Positions 10,334 through 21,609 of a DNA stretch of 64,000 nt are shown here, one piece after another; positions within the stretch are counted from its first letter, which is position 1, and each line of letters opens with the position of its first letter. The notes below the pieces were generated by a model that ran no database searches, had not been told where the DNA came from, and saw only the letters and a list, made by a program, of their open reading frames with translations. The position numbers and the translations under genes were made by a program. This DNA is from Pseudomonas sp. Q2-TVG4-2 (GTDB lineage: Bacteria > Pseudomonadota > Gammaproteobacteria > Pseudomonadales > Pseudomonadaceae), in contig NZ_LGLW01000004.1 of the NCBI RefSeq assembly GCF_013620795.1, positions 434,001-498,000 on the forward strand, written 5' to 3'.

Positions 10334-11544
10334 CAGGCTGTTCCCGCAGCCAGGCGCACCCGCTCGACCGGCTGCTCTCGAATCGGCCAGTTCAGTGCGG
10401 CGGCCATCAGGCTAAGCGCGATGGAGATTTGCCAGACCAGGTCGTAGCTGCCGGTCTGGTCGTATACCCAACCGCCCAGCCAACCTCCGAAGAACGAGCC
10501 GATCTGATGAAACAGGAAGACGATGCCACCGAGCATCGACAGGTTGCGCACACCGAACAACGTCGCCACGGTGCCGTTGGTCAGCGGCACCGTGGACAGC
10601 CACAGCAGGCCCATGGCGATGCCAAAGGCATAGGCGGTCCACAGCGTCAGCGGGGTGAAGAAGAACGCACTGATCACCACCGCTCGCAGCAGATAGAGCG
10701 CTGTCAGCAGCTTGGGTTTCGAATAACAGCCACCCAGCCAACCGGCGGTATAGGTACCCACAATATTGAACAGCCCTACCAGCGCCAGGACCGTGGTGCC
10801 CGCCATGGCCGGCAGTTGCTGATCCACCAGATACGCCGGCAGGTGCACGCCGATGAACACCACCTGGAAACCACAGACGAAAAAACCCAGCGCCAACAGG
10901 CGAAAGCCCGGATGGGCAACAGCCTCTCGCAGCGCCTCAGCCAGCGACTGCTGCGGCCCGGTCACCGGCGCTGGTGGACCGCTGCGTAGCATCAGCGCCA
11001 GCGGCATGATCAACGCCACCAGAAGCCCCAAGGCCAGCAAGGCCGAGGACCAGCCCAGCCAGCCGATCAGTCCGAGTGTGCCGGGCAGCATGGCGAACTG
11101 GCCGAAAGATCCCGCTGCACTGGCGATGCCCATCGCCATGCTGCGCTTCTCCGCCGGTACGGCGCGACCGACCGCGCCGAGAATTACCGAAAACGAGGTG
11201 CCGGAAAGCCCCAGCCCGATCAGCAGTCCGGCGCTCAGCGAGAGCGACAGCGGCGAATCCGCGCCAGCCATGAATAACAGACCGACCGCGTAAAGCACGC
11301 CGCCAATCAGTACCGCCCGCGCGACCCCGAAACGATCGGCCAGAGCTCCGGTGACCGGCTGCGCCAGGCCCCAGATCAGGTTCTGCAGCGCGATGGCGAA
11401 CGCGAAGACCTCGCGCCCCCAGCCGAACTCCGCACTCATGGGTGGCAGGAACAAGCCGAACCCATGTCGCGTCCCGAGAGAAACGGCCAAGATCAGGGAA
11501 CCACCCAGCAGAATCCAGACACTGTTGCGCCATATCGCATTCAT
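10333..11544 (-). CDS. MFS transporter, monocarboxylate/oxalate-formate type
   Basis: Inner-membrane carrier of about 403 residues with 12 predicted membrane segments. The N-terminal part (GTRHGFGLFLPPMSAEFGWGREVFA, followed by LADRFG in the loop 2-3 region) resembles monocarboxylate-porter-like and oxalate/formate antiporter-like MFS proteins. The ATG at 11544 (MNAIWRN) is chosen; an upstream start at 11568 would add 8 residues. The gene is followed by the overlapping 40-codon membrane ORF. The substrate is not deducible. Confidence 0.82.
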   Translation of the reverse strand: MNAIWRNSVWILLGGSLILAVSLGTRHGFGLFLPPMSAEFGWGREVFAFAIALQNLIWGLAQPVTGALADRFGVARAVLIGGVLYAVGLLFMAGADSPLSLSLSAGLLIGLGLSGTSFSVILGAVGRAVPAEKRSMAMGIASAAGSFGQFAMLPGTLGLIGWLGWSSALLALGLLVALIMPLALMLRSGPPAPVTGPQQSLAEALREAVAHPGFRLLALGFFVCGFQVVFIGVHLPAYLVDQQLPAMAGTTVLALVGLFNIVGTYTAGWLGGCYSKPKLLTALYLLRAVVISAFFFTPLTLWTAYAFGIAMGLLWLSTVPLTNGTVATLFGVRNLSMLGGIVFLFHQIGSFFGGWLGGWVYDQTGSYDLVWQISIALSLMAAALNWPIREQPVERVRLAAGTA

Positions 11545-11686
11545 CGCCGACACACTTAGCAAAAACAAGGGGGGATCATCTTACTCGTATACCCCCACCC
11601 GCTCGCATCCACTTTTTTTGCTCTGCGGCGGACATGACTGCTCGGGTAAACTGCCGCCTGTCTGCCTCACCCGACGCGAGTAACCC

Positions 11687-12694
11687 ATGCCGATTCGCCA
11701 CTGCATTGTCCACCTGATCGAGAAAAAGCCGGACGGCACCCCTGCCGTGCTTCACGCCCGCGACTCGGAGCTGGGCGAGTCCCAGGCCATCGAAAACCTG
11801 CTGGCCGATCTCAACGAGAGTTACAACGCCAAGCAGGGCAAGGCCTGGGGCTTCTTCCACGAGGAATCCGGCGCCTACCCCTTCAGCGGCTGGCTGAGCC
11901 AGTACATGGAAGCCAATCAGGATTTCACCGCGTTCAGCCGGCAGGCGGTGGAACATCTGCAGAAGCTGATGGAAGAGTCCAATCTCTCCACCGGCGGCCA
12001 CGTGCTATTTGCCCATTATCAACAGGGTATGACCGACTATCTGGCGATTGCCTTGCTGCACCACAGCAACGGCGTGACCGTCACCGACTCGCTGGACGTC
12101 GCGCCAGCCAAGCATCTGGATCTCGGCCAGTTGCACCTCGCCACCCGGATCAACCTGTCGGAGTGGAAGAACAATCGGCAATCCAAACAGTACATCTCTT
12201 TTATAAAAGGGAAGAACGGCAAGAAGGTCTCGGAGTATTTTCGCGACTTCATCGGCTGTCAGGAAGGCGTCGATGGCCCCGGCGAGACACGAACGCTGCT
12301 CAAGGCCTTCAGTGATTACGTCGAGAGCGAAGACCTCCCGGACGAGAAGGCGCGCGAGAAAACCAGCGCCCTGGTGGGTTACGCCAGCAGTCAGGCCAAG
12401 ATCGGCGAGCCAATGTCGCTCGAGGAGCTGTCTGGCGTGATCGACGAAGAGCGCCCGCGCGCCTTCTACGAGCACATCCGCAACAAGGACTACGGACTTT
12501 CGCCGGAGATTCCGGCGGACAAACGCACCCTCAATCAATTCCAGCGCTTCACCGGGCGCGCCGAGGGGTTGTCGATCAGCTTCGAATCTCATCTGCTGGG
12601 CTCGAAGGTCGAATATGACGAAGCCCGCGATATGTTGATCATCCGTCAACTCCCGACCCAGCTGACCGATCAGCTCAAGCGCCGCAAGGGCTAA
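11687..12694 (+). CDS. yejK: Nucleoid-associated protein YejK/NdpA
   Basis: A 335-residue member of the YejK (37-kDa nucleoid-associated protein) family, a cytosolic protein found on the nucleoid whose exact role is not settled. The N-terminus [14 protein letters not shown] is characteristic, as are the central [15 protein letters not shown] and [23 protein letters not shown] segments. The length matches the family. It is divergent from the MFS gene at 11544 and stands alone, with a 208-base gap before uppP. Confidence 0.93.
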   Translation: MPIRHCIVHLIEKKPDGTPAVLHARDSELGESQAIENLLADLNESYNAKQGKAWGFFHEESGAYPFSGWLSQYMEANQDFTAFSRQAVEHLQKLMEESNLSTGGHVLFAHYQQGMTDYLAIALLHHSNGVTVTDSLDVAPAKHLDLGQLHLATRINLSEWKNNRQSKQYISFIKGKNGKKVSEYFRDFIGCQEGVDGPGETRTLLKAFSDYVESEDLPDEKAREKTSALVGYASSQAKIGEPMSLEELSGVIDEERPRAFYEHIRNKDYGLSPEIPADKRTLNQFQRFTGRAEGLSISFESHLLGSKVEYDEARDMLIIRQLPTQLTDQLKRRKG

Positions 12695-12902
12695 GCCGTC
12701 AGCCAGCGGCAACAGCTGACGCTACTTTCACCCTGGCTGCAGAGCAGCCGCTACCGCTGCAGCGGCTCGAGAACTTGCCGGCGCCGGTTCACTGAGCGGA
12801 ACGAATTCCAACCGCGGCTGAATGAAACGCCGGTTTGTCAGTCACATGGGCTGCTTGATTGGAGCAGCAACTGTGCACGACCCGTTCTGGTAAGGATTCA
12901 CA

Positions 12903-13700
12903 ATGGATTGGCTTCACCTGATTGTTCTGTCCCTGGTTCAGGGCATCACCGAATTTCTCCCGATCTCCTCCTCTGCTCACCTGATCCTCCCTTCCCAGGT
13001 TCTTGGCTGGCCGGACCAGGGCCAGGCATTCGACGTCGCCGTGCACGTGGGCACCTTGTTCGCCGTGCTGATCTGCTTCCGCCATGAAGTGATCGCCACC
13101 AGCCGCGGCTGGCTGGCACATGTGTTCCGCCAGCAGGCCAGTGCCGAAAGCCGGCTGGGTTGGGCGATCATCATTGGTACCCTGCCGGCGGCGATCATCG
13201 GACTGTTGCTGGAGGACTACATCGAGCAGTACACCCGCTCCATGCTGTTCATCGCCGCCACCACGATCATTTTCGGCTTGCTGCTGTGGTACGCGGACGT
13301 CAAGGGCAGACGCGTCGCCGAGATGGATCAACTGACCTGGAAGAGCGCACTGATCATCGGCTGCGCCCAGGCATTGGCATTGATTCCTGGTACGTCCCGC
13401 TCAGGCATCACCATGACCGCGGCGCTGCTGCTCGGGTTTACCCGGCAGAGCGCCGCGCGCTTCTCGTTTCTGCTGTCGATACCGCTGATTCTCGCGGCGG
13501 GTGGGCTGAAGGCCGTGGAACTGGCCCAATCAGGGGAAGATGCGCAGTGGAACGACATTCTCATCGGTGCGGCGCTGTCCTTCGTCGCCGCCTTTCTCTG
13601 CATCAAGCTGTTCCTAAAGGCACTGGATGCAATGGGCATGCTGCCGTTCGTGATCTACCGATTGCTGCTGGGCGTCACCCTGCTGTTCATCGCGCTGTAG
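12903..13700 (+). CDS. uppP: Undecaprenyl-diphosphatase (BacA/UppP)
   Basis: Integral inner-membrane phosphatase that recycles undecaprenyl pyrophosphate to the lipid carrier of peptidoglycan and O-antigen synthesis; overproduction gives bacitracin resistance. The 265-residue product has the two family signatures: the glutamate-rich motif in QGITEFLPISSSAH (Glu17) and PGTSRSG at 162-168 with the catalytic Ser/Arg. The ATG at 12903 is preceded by GGTAAGGA. It stands alone between yejK and the convergent GST-like gene. Confidence 0.96.
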   Translation: MDWLHLIVLSLVQGITEFLPISSSAHLILPSQVLGWPDQGQAFDVAVHVGTLFAVLICFRHEVIATSRGWLAHVFRQQASAESRLGWAIIIGTLPAAIIGLLLEDYIEQYTRSMLFIAATTIIFGLLLWYADVKGRRVAEMDQLTWKSALIIGCAQALALIPGTSRSGITMTAALLLGFTRQSAARFSFLLSIPLILAAGGLKAVELAQSGEDAQWNDILIGAALSFVAAFLCIKLFLKALDAMGMLPFVIYRLLLGVTLLFIAL

Positions 13701-13758
13701 CTGCAGGCGCCGGAGCGACCCGCGGCGCGGCGATTCGCCAAACCGCGGGCCATACGCA

Positions 13759-14697
13759 TCAAAGCGCGTCGATTCGATAGCCGATACGCGGAAAATGCAC
13801 GTGCACCACACCAGCGCGCTCGTCTTCCCTGCGCAGGATCAGCTCCTCGACACCGGCGAATACCAACTCGCCGGTCACCGGTTCGGTACCGTAATCCACG
13901 GCGCTGATGCTGACCTGCCGGCCGAGCTGGAAGCCATTGGGTTCGACGAAGGCTTCGTCGGGTAAAGCGGCTGGCGAGGCCTCCCGAGCAATTGTCAGCG
14001 CGTCTTCGGATGACAGTTCGCTATGCGAGCCATGCCCGACACCCAGAATCTTACTCAGCCAGACCGCGACCTCAGGGTAATCATCGACCAGCGGCGAAGT
14101 CACTGGGGTGCCCTTGAGGAACCACAGGCAATGGGCCACCGCGAAATCAGCCACACAGGGCGCACTGCCCAACAGGAACTCACCATCCTCCCGTGCCAGC
14201 TGTTGCTGCAGGCGCGCCATCAGCACCGGCCAATGACTCTTGGCCTGCTCCGGTGGGATGCGTGTCACAGAGCCGCCGCTGAACAACGCGGCGCGATCCT
14301 TGCTGAACACCTGCACGAATTCCTTGGGCACCTGAGCGAAACGCATAGCCATGGACTCGGGCTGGAACACCAGGCTCGCCGCATGCAGGAACAGCACCGA
14401 GTCAGCCCACTGCGCTAAGGTCGCGGCGACGAATTCCTGGCCCTCAGGAAACAGCGCCGGCGTGCTTTTCTCCGCCTCGAGACGGCGGGCCATCAGTGCG
14501 GTATCGCAATACACATCGGCCCCGATCTGCAGCACCGGCGTGCGTCGATAACCACCGGTCAATGCGGTGAGATCCGGCTTGGGCATGATGGGCGGAATTG
14601 CCACCGAGCGCCAGGACAGCTGTTTGAAGCCCAGCATCAGACGCGCCTTTTCGGCGAAGGGAGAGGTTGGATAATGGTGCAGAATGATCTCGTGCAT
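13759..14697 (-). CDS. Glutathione S-transferase-like protein with C-terminal extension
   Basis: A 312-residue soluble protein. Residues 1-80 form a thioredoxin-like GST N-domain (ILHHYPTSPFAEKARLMLGF, with the TPVLQIG cis-proline turn and DTALMARRL). A helical C-domain follows up to about 215. The last 95 residues (from about HSELSSEDAL) exceed a typical GST and are predicted beta-rich (ISAVDYGTEPVTGELVF), a pattern seen in some pseudomonad GST-like proteins. The usual catalytic Ser/Cys cannot be fixed with confidence; the Ser of TSPF is the natural candidate. The substrate is unknown. Confidence 0.85.
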   Translation of the reverse strand: MHEIILHHYPTSPFAEKARLMLGFKQLSWRSVAIPPIMPKPDLTALTGGYRRTPVLQIGADVYCDTALMARRLEAEKSTPALFPEGQEFVAATLAQWADSVLFLHAASLVFQPESMAMRFAQVPKEFVQVFSKDRAALFSGGSVTRIPPEQAKSHWPVLMARLQQQLAREDGEFLLGSAPCVADFAVAHCLWFLKGTPVTSPLVDDYPEVAVWLSKILGVGHGSHSELSSEDALTIAREASPAALPDEAFVEPNGFQLGRQVSISAVDYGTEPVTGELVFAGVEELILRREDERAGVVHVHFPRIGYRIDAL

Positions 14698-14764
14698 TGC
14701 AGGCTCCGCCAGTCTTGTAAGTAGACCGGCAGCTTACTCGCGAGAGACGAGGCAGCCCAGCCGT

Positions 14765-15064
14765 TCAGCTGATTGCCGCAGTATTCACCATGTCGCAGCC
14801 ACCGTGCATGGCGACCAGCACTTCTTTGGCCGGCTTTTTCAGGCGCTTGATTGCACGCTCCCGGCGTAGCGCATCACTCTTGCTCTCGCAGGCTTCGACA
14901 TAAACCAGCGCCACTGCCGGGCTCGAATGAAAGAAACGCGCCCCTCGCCCGGCCTGATGCGTGGCGAAGCGGCGCTGCGCATCATCGCTTATTCCGCAAT
15001 ACAGCGAGCCGTTGGCGGCCCGTACCAGGTAAACGAACCAGGGCTTTGCAGAAGCGACGCTCAT
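14765..15064 (-). CDS. GIY-YIG nuclease family protein (YhbQ-like)
   Basis: A 99-residue single-domain GIY-YIG protein. It begins [20 protein letters not shown] and continues LYCGIS, the second half of the motif, then the conserved Arg in [12 protein letters not shown] and a Glu/Lys-rich C-terminus ([15 protein letters not shown]). The size matches the stand-alone UPF0213/YhbQ class, whose members have been linked to DNA damage processing. ATG 15064 is chosen; the open frame further upstream reads through a 9-base tandem repeat and is not convincing coding sequence. Confidence 0.88.
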   Translation of the reverse strand: MSVASAKPWFVYLVRAANGSLYCGISDDAQRRFATHQAGRGARFFHSSPAVALVYVEACESKSDALRRERAIKRLKKPAKEVLVAMHGGCDMVNTAAIS

Positions 15065-15098
15065 GCGACGGAATTCCTCGACGAGGATGGATAACCAC

Positions 15099-15125
15099 CC
15101 GGACATACCGGACATACCGGACATC
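15099..15125. repeat. Three tandem copies of a 9-bp unit
   Basis: The unit CCGGACATA occurs at 15099-15107 and 15108-15116, with a third copy ending in C (CCGGACATC) at 15117-15125. The period is a multiple of 3, so it would encode a repeated tripeptide in any frame, but no gene is supported here. Such a short array can vary in copy number by slippage. Confidence 0.85.
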
Positions 15126-15261
15126 CGGCCATGGACGGCAGATTTTCCCGGTCCACATCGCCCACGGCAAGCTCGCCAGGCTGGCGAGTACGTACAGGCT
15201 AATCCAACCCTGGCATCGCCAACGATCGGTACGGCAATGTCTCGACACATATGAGCCCTGA

Positions 15262-16842
<1,581 letters not shown>

Positions 16843-16863
16843 CCCACTCTGCTGCCAGCCTGA

Positions 16864-17334
16864 TCAAGGCCGGCCGATCGGCGCGAAGCTGCCGCCGGTG
16901 TGCTCGGCCAGCACCTGGGCCACCAACTCCACCTCCAATCCTCGCCGTCCGGCACTGACATAGATACTCGGCTGCGCCTGAGCCGAACTGTCTATAAAGG
17001 TACGAAGTCGTTTCTTCTGACCCAGCGGACTGATACCACCCACTAAATAGCCCGTCGCCCGCTGCGCCGCCATGGGATCGGCCATGTCGACCTTTTTCAC
17101 CCCCGCCGCCTGCGCCAACGCCTTGAGATCGAGGCTACCGGCGACGGGCACGACGGCGACCAGCAGTTCGTTCTTCTCGCTGCAGGCTAGCAGCGTCTTG
17201 AACACCCGCGCGGGTTCCAGGCCGAGCTTCTCGGCCGCCTCGAGCCCGTAGGAGGCGGATTTCGGGTCGTGTTCGTAGCTGTGGATGCGATGGCCAGCCT
17301 TGGCCTTTTTCAGCAGATCGATGGCGGGCGTCAT
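16864..17334 (-). CDS. ybaK: Cys-tRNA(Pro) deacylase YbaK/EbsC
   Basis: Trans-editing enzyme that hydrolyses cysteine mischarged on tRNA-Pro. The 156-residue single domain begins MTPAIDLLKKAKAGHRIHSYEHD and shows the family segments VFKTLLACSEKN, VVPVAGSLDLKALA and YLVGGISPLGQKKRL, with the substrate-pocket Lys in the VFKTL motif. It is convergent with mltF (21-base gap) and sits downstream of metE, separated from it by a terminator, so it is probably transcribed alone. Confidence 0.93.
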   Translation of the reverse strand: MTPAIDLLKKAKAGHRIHSYEHDPKSASYGLEAAEKLGLEPARVFKTLLACSEKNELLVAVVPVAGSLDLKALAQAAGVKKVDMADPMAAQRATGYLVGGISPLGQKKRLRTFIDSSAQAQPSIYVSAGRRGLEVELVAQVLAEHTGGSFAPIGRP

Positions 17335-17371
17335 TACGGTAAGGTCATTGAATGAGAGCCGCTACATTAGC

Positions 17372-17405
17372 CAAAAACACAACGGCCCGCACAGTGTGCA
17401 GGCCG
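17372..17405 (-). terminator. Rho-independent terminator of metE
   Basis: Read on the minus strand, CGGCCTGCAC-ACT-GTGCGGGCCG gives a 10-bp stem with one T-G pair and a 3-base loop, followed by TTGTGTTTTT. It lies about 45 bases after the metE stop and before ybaK. Confidence 0.85.
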
Positions 17406-17449
17406 AACAGGTTGCAGCGGGACCGAGCGGGGCGACGGCCAATCCTGGC

Positions 17450-19750
17450 TCAGGCCACCTTTGCCCGCTGCGCCAAACGTAGCTGCCGAGCCGCGGCGAC
17501 CATGTTGACCAGCGCTGCCTCTGTTTCCGGCCAGCCGCGAGTCTTCAAACCGCAGTCCGGATTGACCCAAAGCCGCTCCGCGGGGATGCGCTCGCAGGCC
17601 TTCTCCAGCAGCTGAACCATCTCGCCCGTATCCGGCACCCGAGGAGAATGGATGTCATAGACGCCCGGGCCGATGTCGTTGGGATAGTCGAAGGCGCGGA
17701 AGGCCTCGAGCAGCTCCATCTGCGAGCGGGAGGTTTCGATGGTGATGACGTCGGCGTCCATCGCTGCGATCGACTCGATCACATCGTTGAACTCGCTGTA
17801 ACACATGTGTGTATGAATCTGGGTCTCATCGCGCACTCCGCTGGAGCACAGGCGGAACGCCTCGACCGCCCAGTCGAGATAGTCTTGCCACTGTGCACGG
17901 CGCAACGGCAGGCCTTCACGGAAGGCCGCTTCGTCGATCTGCACGATTCTTATTCCTGCCGCTTCCAGATCACAGACCTCGTCGCGGATTGCCAGCGCCA
18001 GCTGTCGTGCCTGCTGCTCTCGGCTGAGGTCCTCGCGGGTGAACGACCACATCAACATCGTCACCGGCCCGGTCAGCATGCCTTTCATGACCTTCCCGGT
18101 TTGCTGCTGTGCGTAGCGAATCCACTCCACGGTCATTGGCGCCGGGCGCCTCAGATCACCGTATATGATCGCCGGTTTCACGCAACGCGAACCGTAACTC
18201 TGCACCCAACCAAAGCGTGTAAAGGCGTAACCTTCCAACTGCTCGGCGAAGTACTCCACCATGTCGTTGCGCTCGGCCTCGCCGTGCACCAATACGTCCA
18301 GACCCAGCTGCTCCTGTACCGCGACGGCGTGCCGAATCTCCGCCTGCATCGCCTCGGTGTAGTCGACCAGCGCCAGCCTGCCCTGCTTGAATGCCTGACG
18401 CGCCAGGCGGATAGCCGGTGTCTGTGGAAACGAACCAATGGTTGTGGTCGGAAACGGTGGTAAATCCAGGCGTGCGCGCTGCTTTTCGATCCGCTCGGCA
18501 AAGGGTGACTGGCGCTGACTATGGCGCGGCTTGATCGCAGCCTGACGCGCTTGCACCTCGAGCTTATGGATACGCGGCGATTGCGCCCGGCTGGCCTGCA
18601 CGGCGCGACCATTCTGCAACACAGCCTGCACCTGGGCGTCTTCCGGAGCATTCAACGCACGCGCCAGAATCGAGACTTCGGAGCATTTCTGCACAGCGAA
18701 GGCGAGCCAGCTTTTCAGCTCGGCATCCAACTGGTCTTCCCGTGCCAGATCCACCGGCGTATGCAGCAAGGAACAGGAAGGTGCGACCCACAGCCGTTCA
18801 CCGAGCCGCTCGTCAGCATGCCGAAGCACCGCCAGCGCCTTGTCCAGATCGCAACGCCAGACGTTGCGTCCGTTGACCAGGCCGAGCGAAAGGACCTTGT
18901 AAGCCGGTAGGCGGTCGAGAATTACCGGGTATTGCTCCGGGGCGCGGACCAGATCGATGTGAAGACCATCTACCGGCAGCGCAGAGGCAAGTCCCAGATT
19001 GTCTTCCAGACCACCGAAATAGGTCGCGACCAGCTTCTTCAAAGGCGCACGCTGCAACAGGTTATAGGCTCGTTCGAAGGCATTCTTCCAATCCTGCGGC
19101 AAATCCAGCACCAGAATCGGTTCGTCGATCTGTACCCATTCGACGCCCTGCGCAGCCAACCGCTCAAGCACTTCGCCGTAGATCGGCAGCAGCCGTTCGA
19201 GCAATTCCAGCTTGTCGAATGCATCGCCCTTGGCCTTGCCCTGCCAGAGGTAGGTCAGTGGGCCTATCAGCACCGGCTTGATTGCATGGCCCAGCGTCCG
19301 GGCTTCCTCGACTTCTTCGAACAGCTGCGTCCAGGACAGGCTGAACTGCTGGTCCGCAGTGAATTCGGGCACCAGATAGTGATAGTTGGTATCAAACCAC
19401 TTGGTCATTTCCTGCGCCTGGGCTCCGCCGCAGCAGCTCTTAGTGACGCCACGCGCCATGGAGAACAGGGTATCCAGCGTCGGAACGCCATCGGCAGGGC
19501 TAAACCGCTCCGGAATCACGCCGAACATCAACGAGTGGGTCAGCACCTGGTCGTACCAGGCAAAGTCGCCTACCGGCAGCAGTTCGATGCCTGCATCGGC
19601 CTGCAGCTGCCAGTGGACAGCGCGCAACTGCCGGCCAACCTGACGCAGCTCGCCCTCGCTCAGCTCGCCCTTCCAGTACGCCTCCAGTGCCTTCTTCAAT
19701 TCACGATCGGCGCCAATGCGTGGAAAACCCAGGGAATGAGCAACAGCCAT
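17450..19750 (-). CDS. metE: Cobalamin-independent methionine synthase
   Basis: Zinc enzyme transferring a methyl group from 5-methyltetrahydropteroyltriglutamate to homocysteine, the last step of methionine synthesis. The 766 residues form two barrel domains: the N-terminal one starts [19 protein letters not shown], and the catalytic one starts near TTIGSFPQT. The zinc motif HTHMC is at 646-650 (ligands His648, Cys650), with a later CGLKTRGW holding the third Cys. ATG 19750 has GGAG 8-9 bases upstream and is preferred over TTG 19762. metR lies 0.9 kb away and a possible MetR half-matching site sits upstream. Confidence 0.97.
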   Translation of the reverse strand: MAVAHSLGFPRIGADRELKKALEAYWKGELSEGELRQVGRQLRAVHWQLQADAGIELLPVGDFAWYDQVLTHSLMFGVIPERFSPADGVPTLDTLFSMARGVTKSCCGGAQAQEMTKWFDTNYHYLVPEFTADQQFSLSWTQLFEEVEEARTLGHAIKPVLIGPLTYLWQGKAKGDAFDKLELLERLLPIYGEVLERLAAQGVEWVQIDEPILVLDLPQDWKNAFERAYNLLQRAPLKKLVATYFGGLEDNLGLASALPVDGLHIDLVRAPEQYPVILDRLPAYKVLSLGLVNGRNVWRCDLDKALAVLRHADERLGERLWVAPSCSLLHTPVDLAREDQLDAELKSWLAFAVQKCSEVSILARALNAPEDAQVQAVLQNGRAVQASRAQSPRIHKLEVQARQAAIKPRHSQRQSPFAERIEKQRARLDLPPFPTTTIGSFPQTPAIRLARQAFKQGRLALVDYTEAMQAEIRHAVAVQEQLGLDVLVHGEAERNDMVEYFAEQLEGYAFTRFGWVQSYGSRCVKPAIIYGDLRRPAPMTVEWIRYAQQQTGKVMKGMLTGPVTMLMWSFTREDLSREQQARQLALAIRDEVCDLEAAGIRIVQIDEAAFREGLPLRRAQWQDYLDWAVEAFRLCSSGVRDETQIHTHMCYSEFNDVIESIAAMDADVITIETSRSQMELLEAFRAFDYPNDIGPGVYDIHSPRVPDTGEMVQLLEKACERIPAERLWVNPDCGLKTRGWPETEAALVNMVAAARQLRLAQRAKVA

Positions 19751-19807
19751 AACAATCTCCAATTCATCTCGTTCTTCGATGAAGGGATTGTCGGCGTACG
19801 GGATCGA

Positions 19808-19820
19808 TGAAACAAACTCA
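19808..19820. promoter_or_regulatory. Possible MetR-binding site upstream of metE
   Basis: TGAAACAAACTCA matches the enterobacterial MetR consensus TGAA-N5-TTCA at 7 of 8 fixed positions, 58 bases before the metE start. Short consensus matches are common by chance; the support comes from its position and the nearby metR gene. Confidence 0.35.
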
Positions 19821-19911
19821 TCTAATTTGATTCAAACCGTAGAATTATTCATGTTGGACATTTCGTCCGGTTTGCTCTCTAACAACCTAGACGCAGTGAG
19901 ACGACCGAAAA

Positions 19912-20502
19912 ATGATTGCCGAAGAACAACCGCAGAATCTCCGGACCCTCCTTGAGCACCTTGCCCAGGCCGGCGAACCCGGCGAACCGATCACCATCGA
20001 GAGCATGCTCGAAGCGACCGGTCACCGCAGCTTCGGTGCCTTGTTGCTGGTGCCGGGATTGCTGGTGTTCTCCCCATTGTCGGGTATCCCCGGGCTACCG
20101 ACCTTCTTCGCCGTGATGGTGGGGCTAATCGCGCTCCAGCTGCTGATGGGGCGCAAGCATTTCTGGCTACCTCGGTGGTTGCTTGGACGCTGCGCTTCGC
20201 GTGGTAAATATGATCGCGCCATCGCTTTTCTCAAACGCCCCGCGCGTCTGGTCGATCGAATGCTGCGCCATCGCCTGACGTTCCTTACCGAAGGCATCAC
20301 GGTGTATTTCAATGCAGTGGTCTGCCTGCTGATCGCCGCCACCATGCCTCCGCTGGAGCTGATTCCGTTCGGCAATTCCATCGCGGGTGCGGCGCTGAGT
20401 TTCCTCGGGCTGGGCATGATGGCGCGCGACGGCGCGCTGGTCCTGATCGCCCTCTTGTTTCTTGCCGTGCTGGCGTACTTGGTGAGCCGCCTCTGGATGT
20501 AA
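19912..20502 (+). CDS. ExoD-family membrane protein
   Basis: A 196-residue inner-membrane protein of the exopolysaccharide synthesis ExoD family. It has an acidic cytosolic N-terminus (about 1-35), then GHRSFGALLLVPGLLVFSPLSGIPGLPTFF, the family signature, and three to four further membrane segments. ExoD was named for an exopolysaccharide defect in Sinorhizobium, but its biochemical role is unknown. It is divergent from metE (161-base intergenic) and lies between metE and metR, with no obvious functional link. Confidence 0.88.
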   Translation: MIAEEQPQNLRTLLEHLAQAGEPGEPITIESMLEATGHRSFGALLLVPGLLVFSPLSGIPGLPTFFAVMVGLIALQLLMGRKHFWLPRWLLGRCASRGKYDRAIAFLKRPARLVDRMLRHRLTFLTEGITVYFNAVVCLLIAATMPPLELIPFGNSIAGAALSFLGLGMMARDGALVLIALLFLAVLAYLVSRLWM

Positions 20503-20675
20503 GTCGGGCCCGGAGTTGGCTGAACCATCTCGCCGAACGCCCGGACTCGACAATAGCCATCGCACTGGGACACACTTGCCATCACGATGAGCGGTGTTCA
20601 AGTCGCCGGCTTATCCATGATCGAGCATCCGCTCGTATCCAGGCCTCGACACCGAAACAGCAGGAAGCCCGCCGC

Positions 20676-21602
20676 ATGCTGGAAATTCGTCACCTGAAAA
20701 CCCTTCATGCACTACGCGAGACCGACAGCCTCGTCGAAGCGGCCGAACGCCTACACCTGACCCAGTCGGCGCTGTCACACCAGTTCAAGGAACTGGAAGA
20801 ACGCCTGGGTCTTCAGCTCTTCGTGCGCAAGACCCGCCCGGTGCGTTTCACCAGCGCCGGTTTGCGTCTGCTGCAACTGGCGGACAGTCTGCTACCACAA
20901 CTGCGTAGCGCCGAGCGTGATCTGGCCAGACTGGCCGGAGGCACCGCAGGGCGCCTGCACATGGCGATCGAGTGCCACAGTTGCTTCCAATGGCTGATGC
21001 CGACCATCGACCAGTTTCGCGATGCCTGGCCGGAAGTCGAACTCGACCTGGCGTCAGGCTTTTCCTTCGCGCCATTGCCGGCGCTGGCCCGGGGCGACCT
21101 GGATCTGGTGGTGACGTCCGACCCGATCGAGCTGCCCGGCATTACCTACGTTCCGCTGTTTACCTACGAAGCGTTGCTGGCGGTCGCCAACCAACATCCA
21201 CTGGCAACCAAGCCTTACGTGCGCGCCGAAGACCTCGCCAGCGAAACCCTAATCACCTATCCGGTGGAACATGATCGGCTGGACATCTTCACCCGCTTCT
21301 TGGAGCCGGCGGATGTGGAGCCGGCCCAGGTCCGCACCTCGGAGCTCACAGTGATGATGATGCAGCTGGTGGCGTCAGGCCGCGGCGTTTGCTGCGTACC
21401 GAACTGGGCGCTGCACGAATACAGCACGCGCGGCTATGTCACCGCCAAGCGCTTGGGTGAGAAAGGCCTGTTCGCCACCCTGTTTGCCGGCATTCGTGCC
21501 GACATGCTGGATTCACCCTTCATGCGTGATTTTCTGCTGACCGCCAAGGACACCTCCTTTGCCACGCTCGAAGGCGTCAGCGCAGCGCCGAAGGCGAAAT
21601 AG
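20676..21602 (+). CDS. metR: LysR-type regulator MetR
   Basis: Homocysteine-responsive activator of methionine genes, including metE in enterobacteria. The 308-residue product has an N-terminal winged HTH (residues about 1-60; EAAERLHLTQSALSHQFKELEERLGLQLF) and a two-lobe effector domain. Family-specific stretches include ECHSCFQWLMPTIDQFRDAWPEVELDL and SGRGVCCVPNWAL. It lies near metE but separated by the exoD-like gene. The stop is 7 bases from the convergent DUF482 gene's stop. Confidence 0.93.
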   Translation: MLEIRHLKTLHALRETDSLVEAAERLHLTQSALSHQFKELEERLGLQLFVRKTRPVRFTSAGLRLLQLADSLLPQLRSAERDLARLAGGTAGRLHMAIECHSCFQWLMPTIDQFRDAWPEVELDLASGFSFAPLPALARGDLDLVVTSDPIELPGITYVPLFTYEALLAVANQHPLATKPYVRAEDLASETLITYPVEHDRLDIFTRFLEPADVEPAQVRTSELTVMMMQLVASGRGVCCVPNWALHEYSTRGYVTAKRLGEKGLFATLFAGIRADMLDSPFMRDFLLTAKDTSFATLEGVSAAPKAK

Positions 21603-21609
21603 CACCTGC

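Noticed and set aside
18932..19810. Long open frame on the plus strand opposite metE
   Set aside because: It lies antisense to a clear methionine synthase gene in high-GC DNA, where long shadow frames are common, and its translation resembles no protein family.
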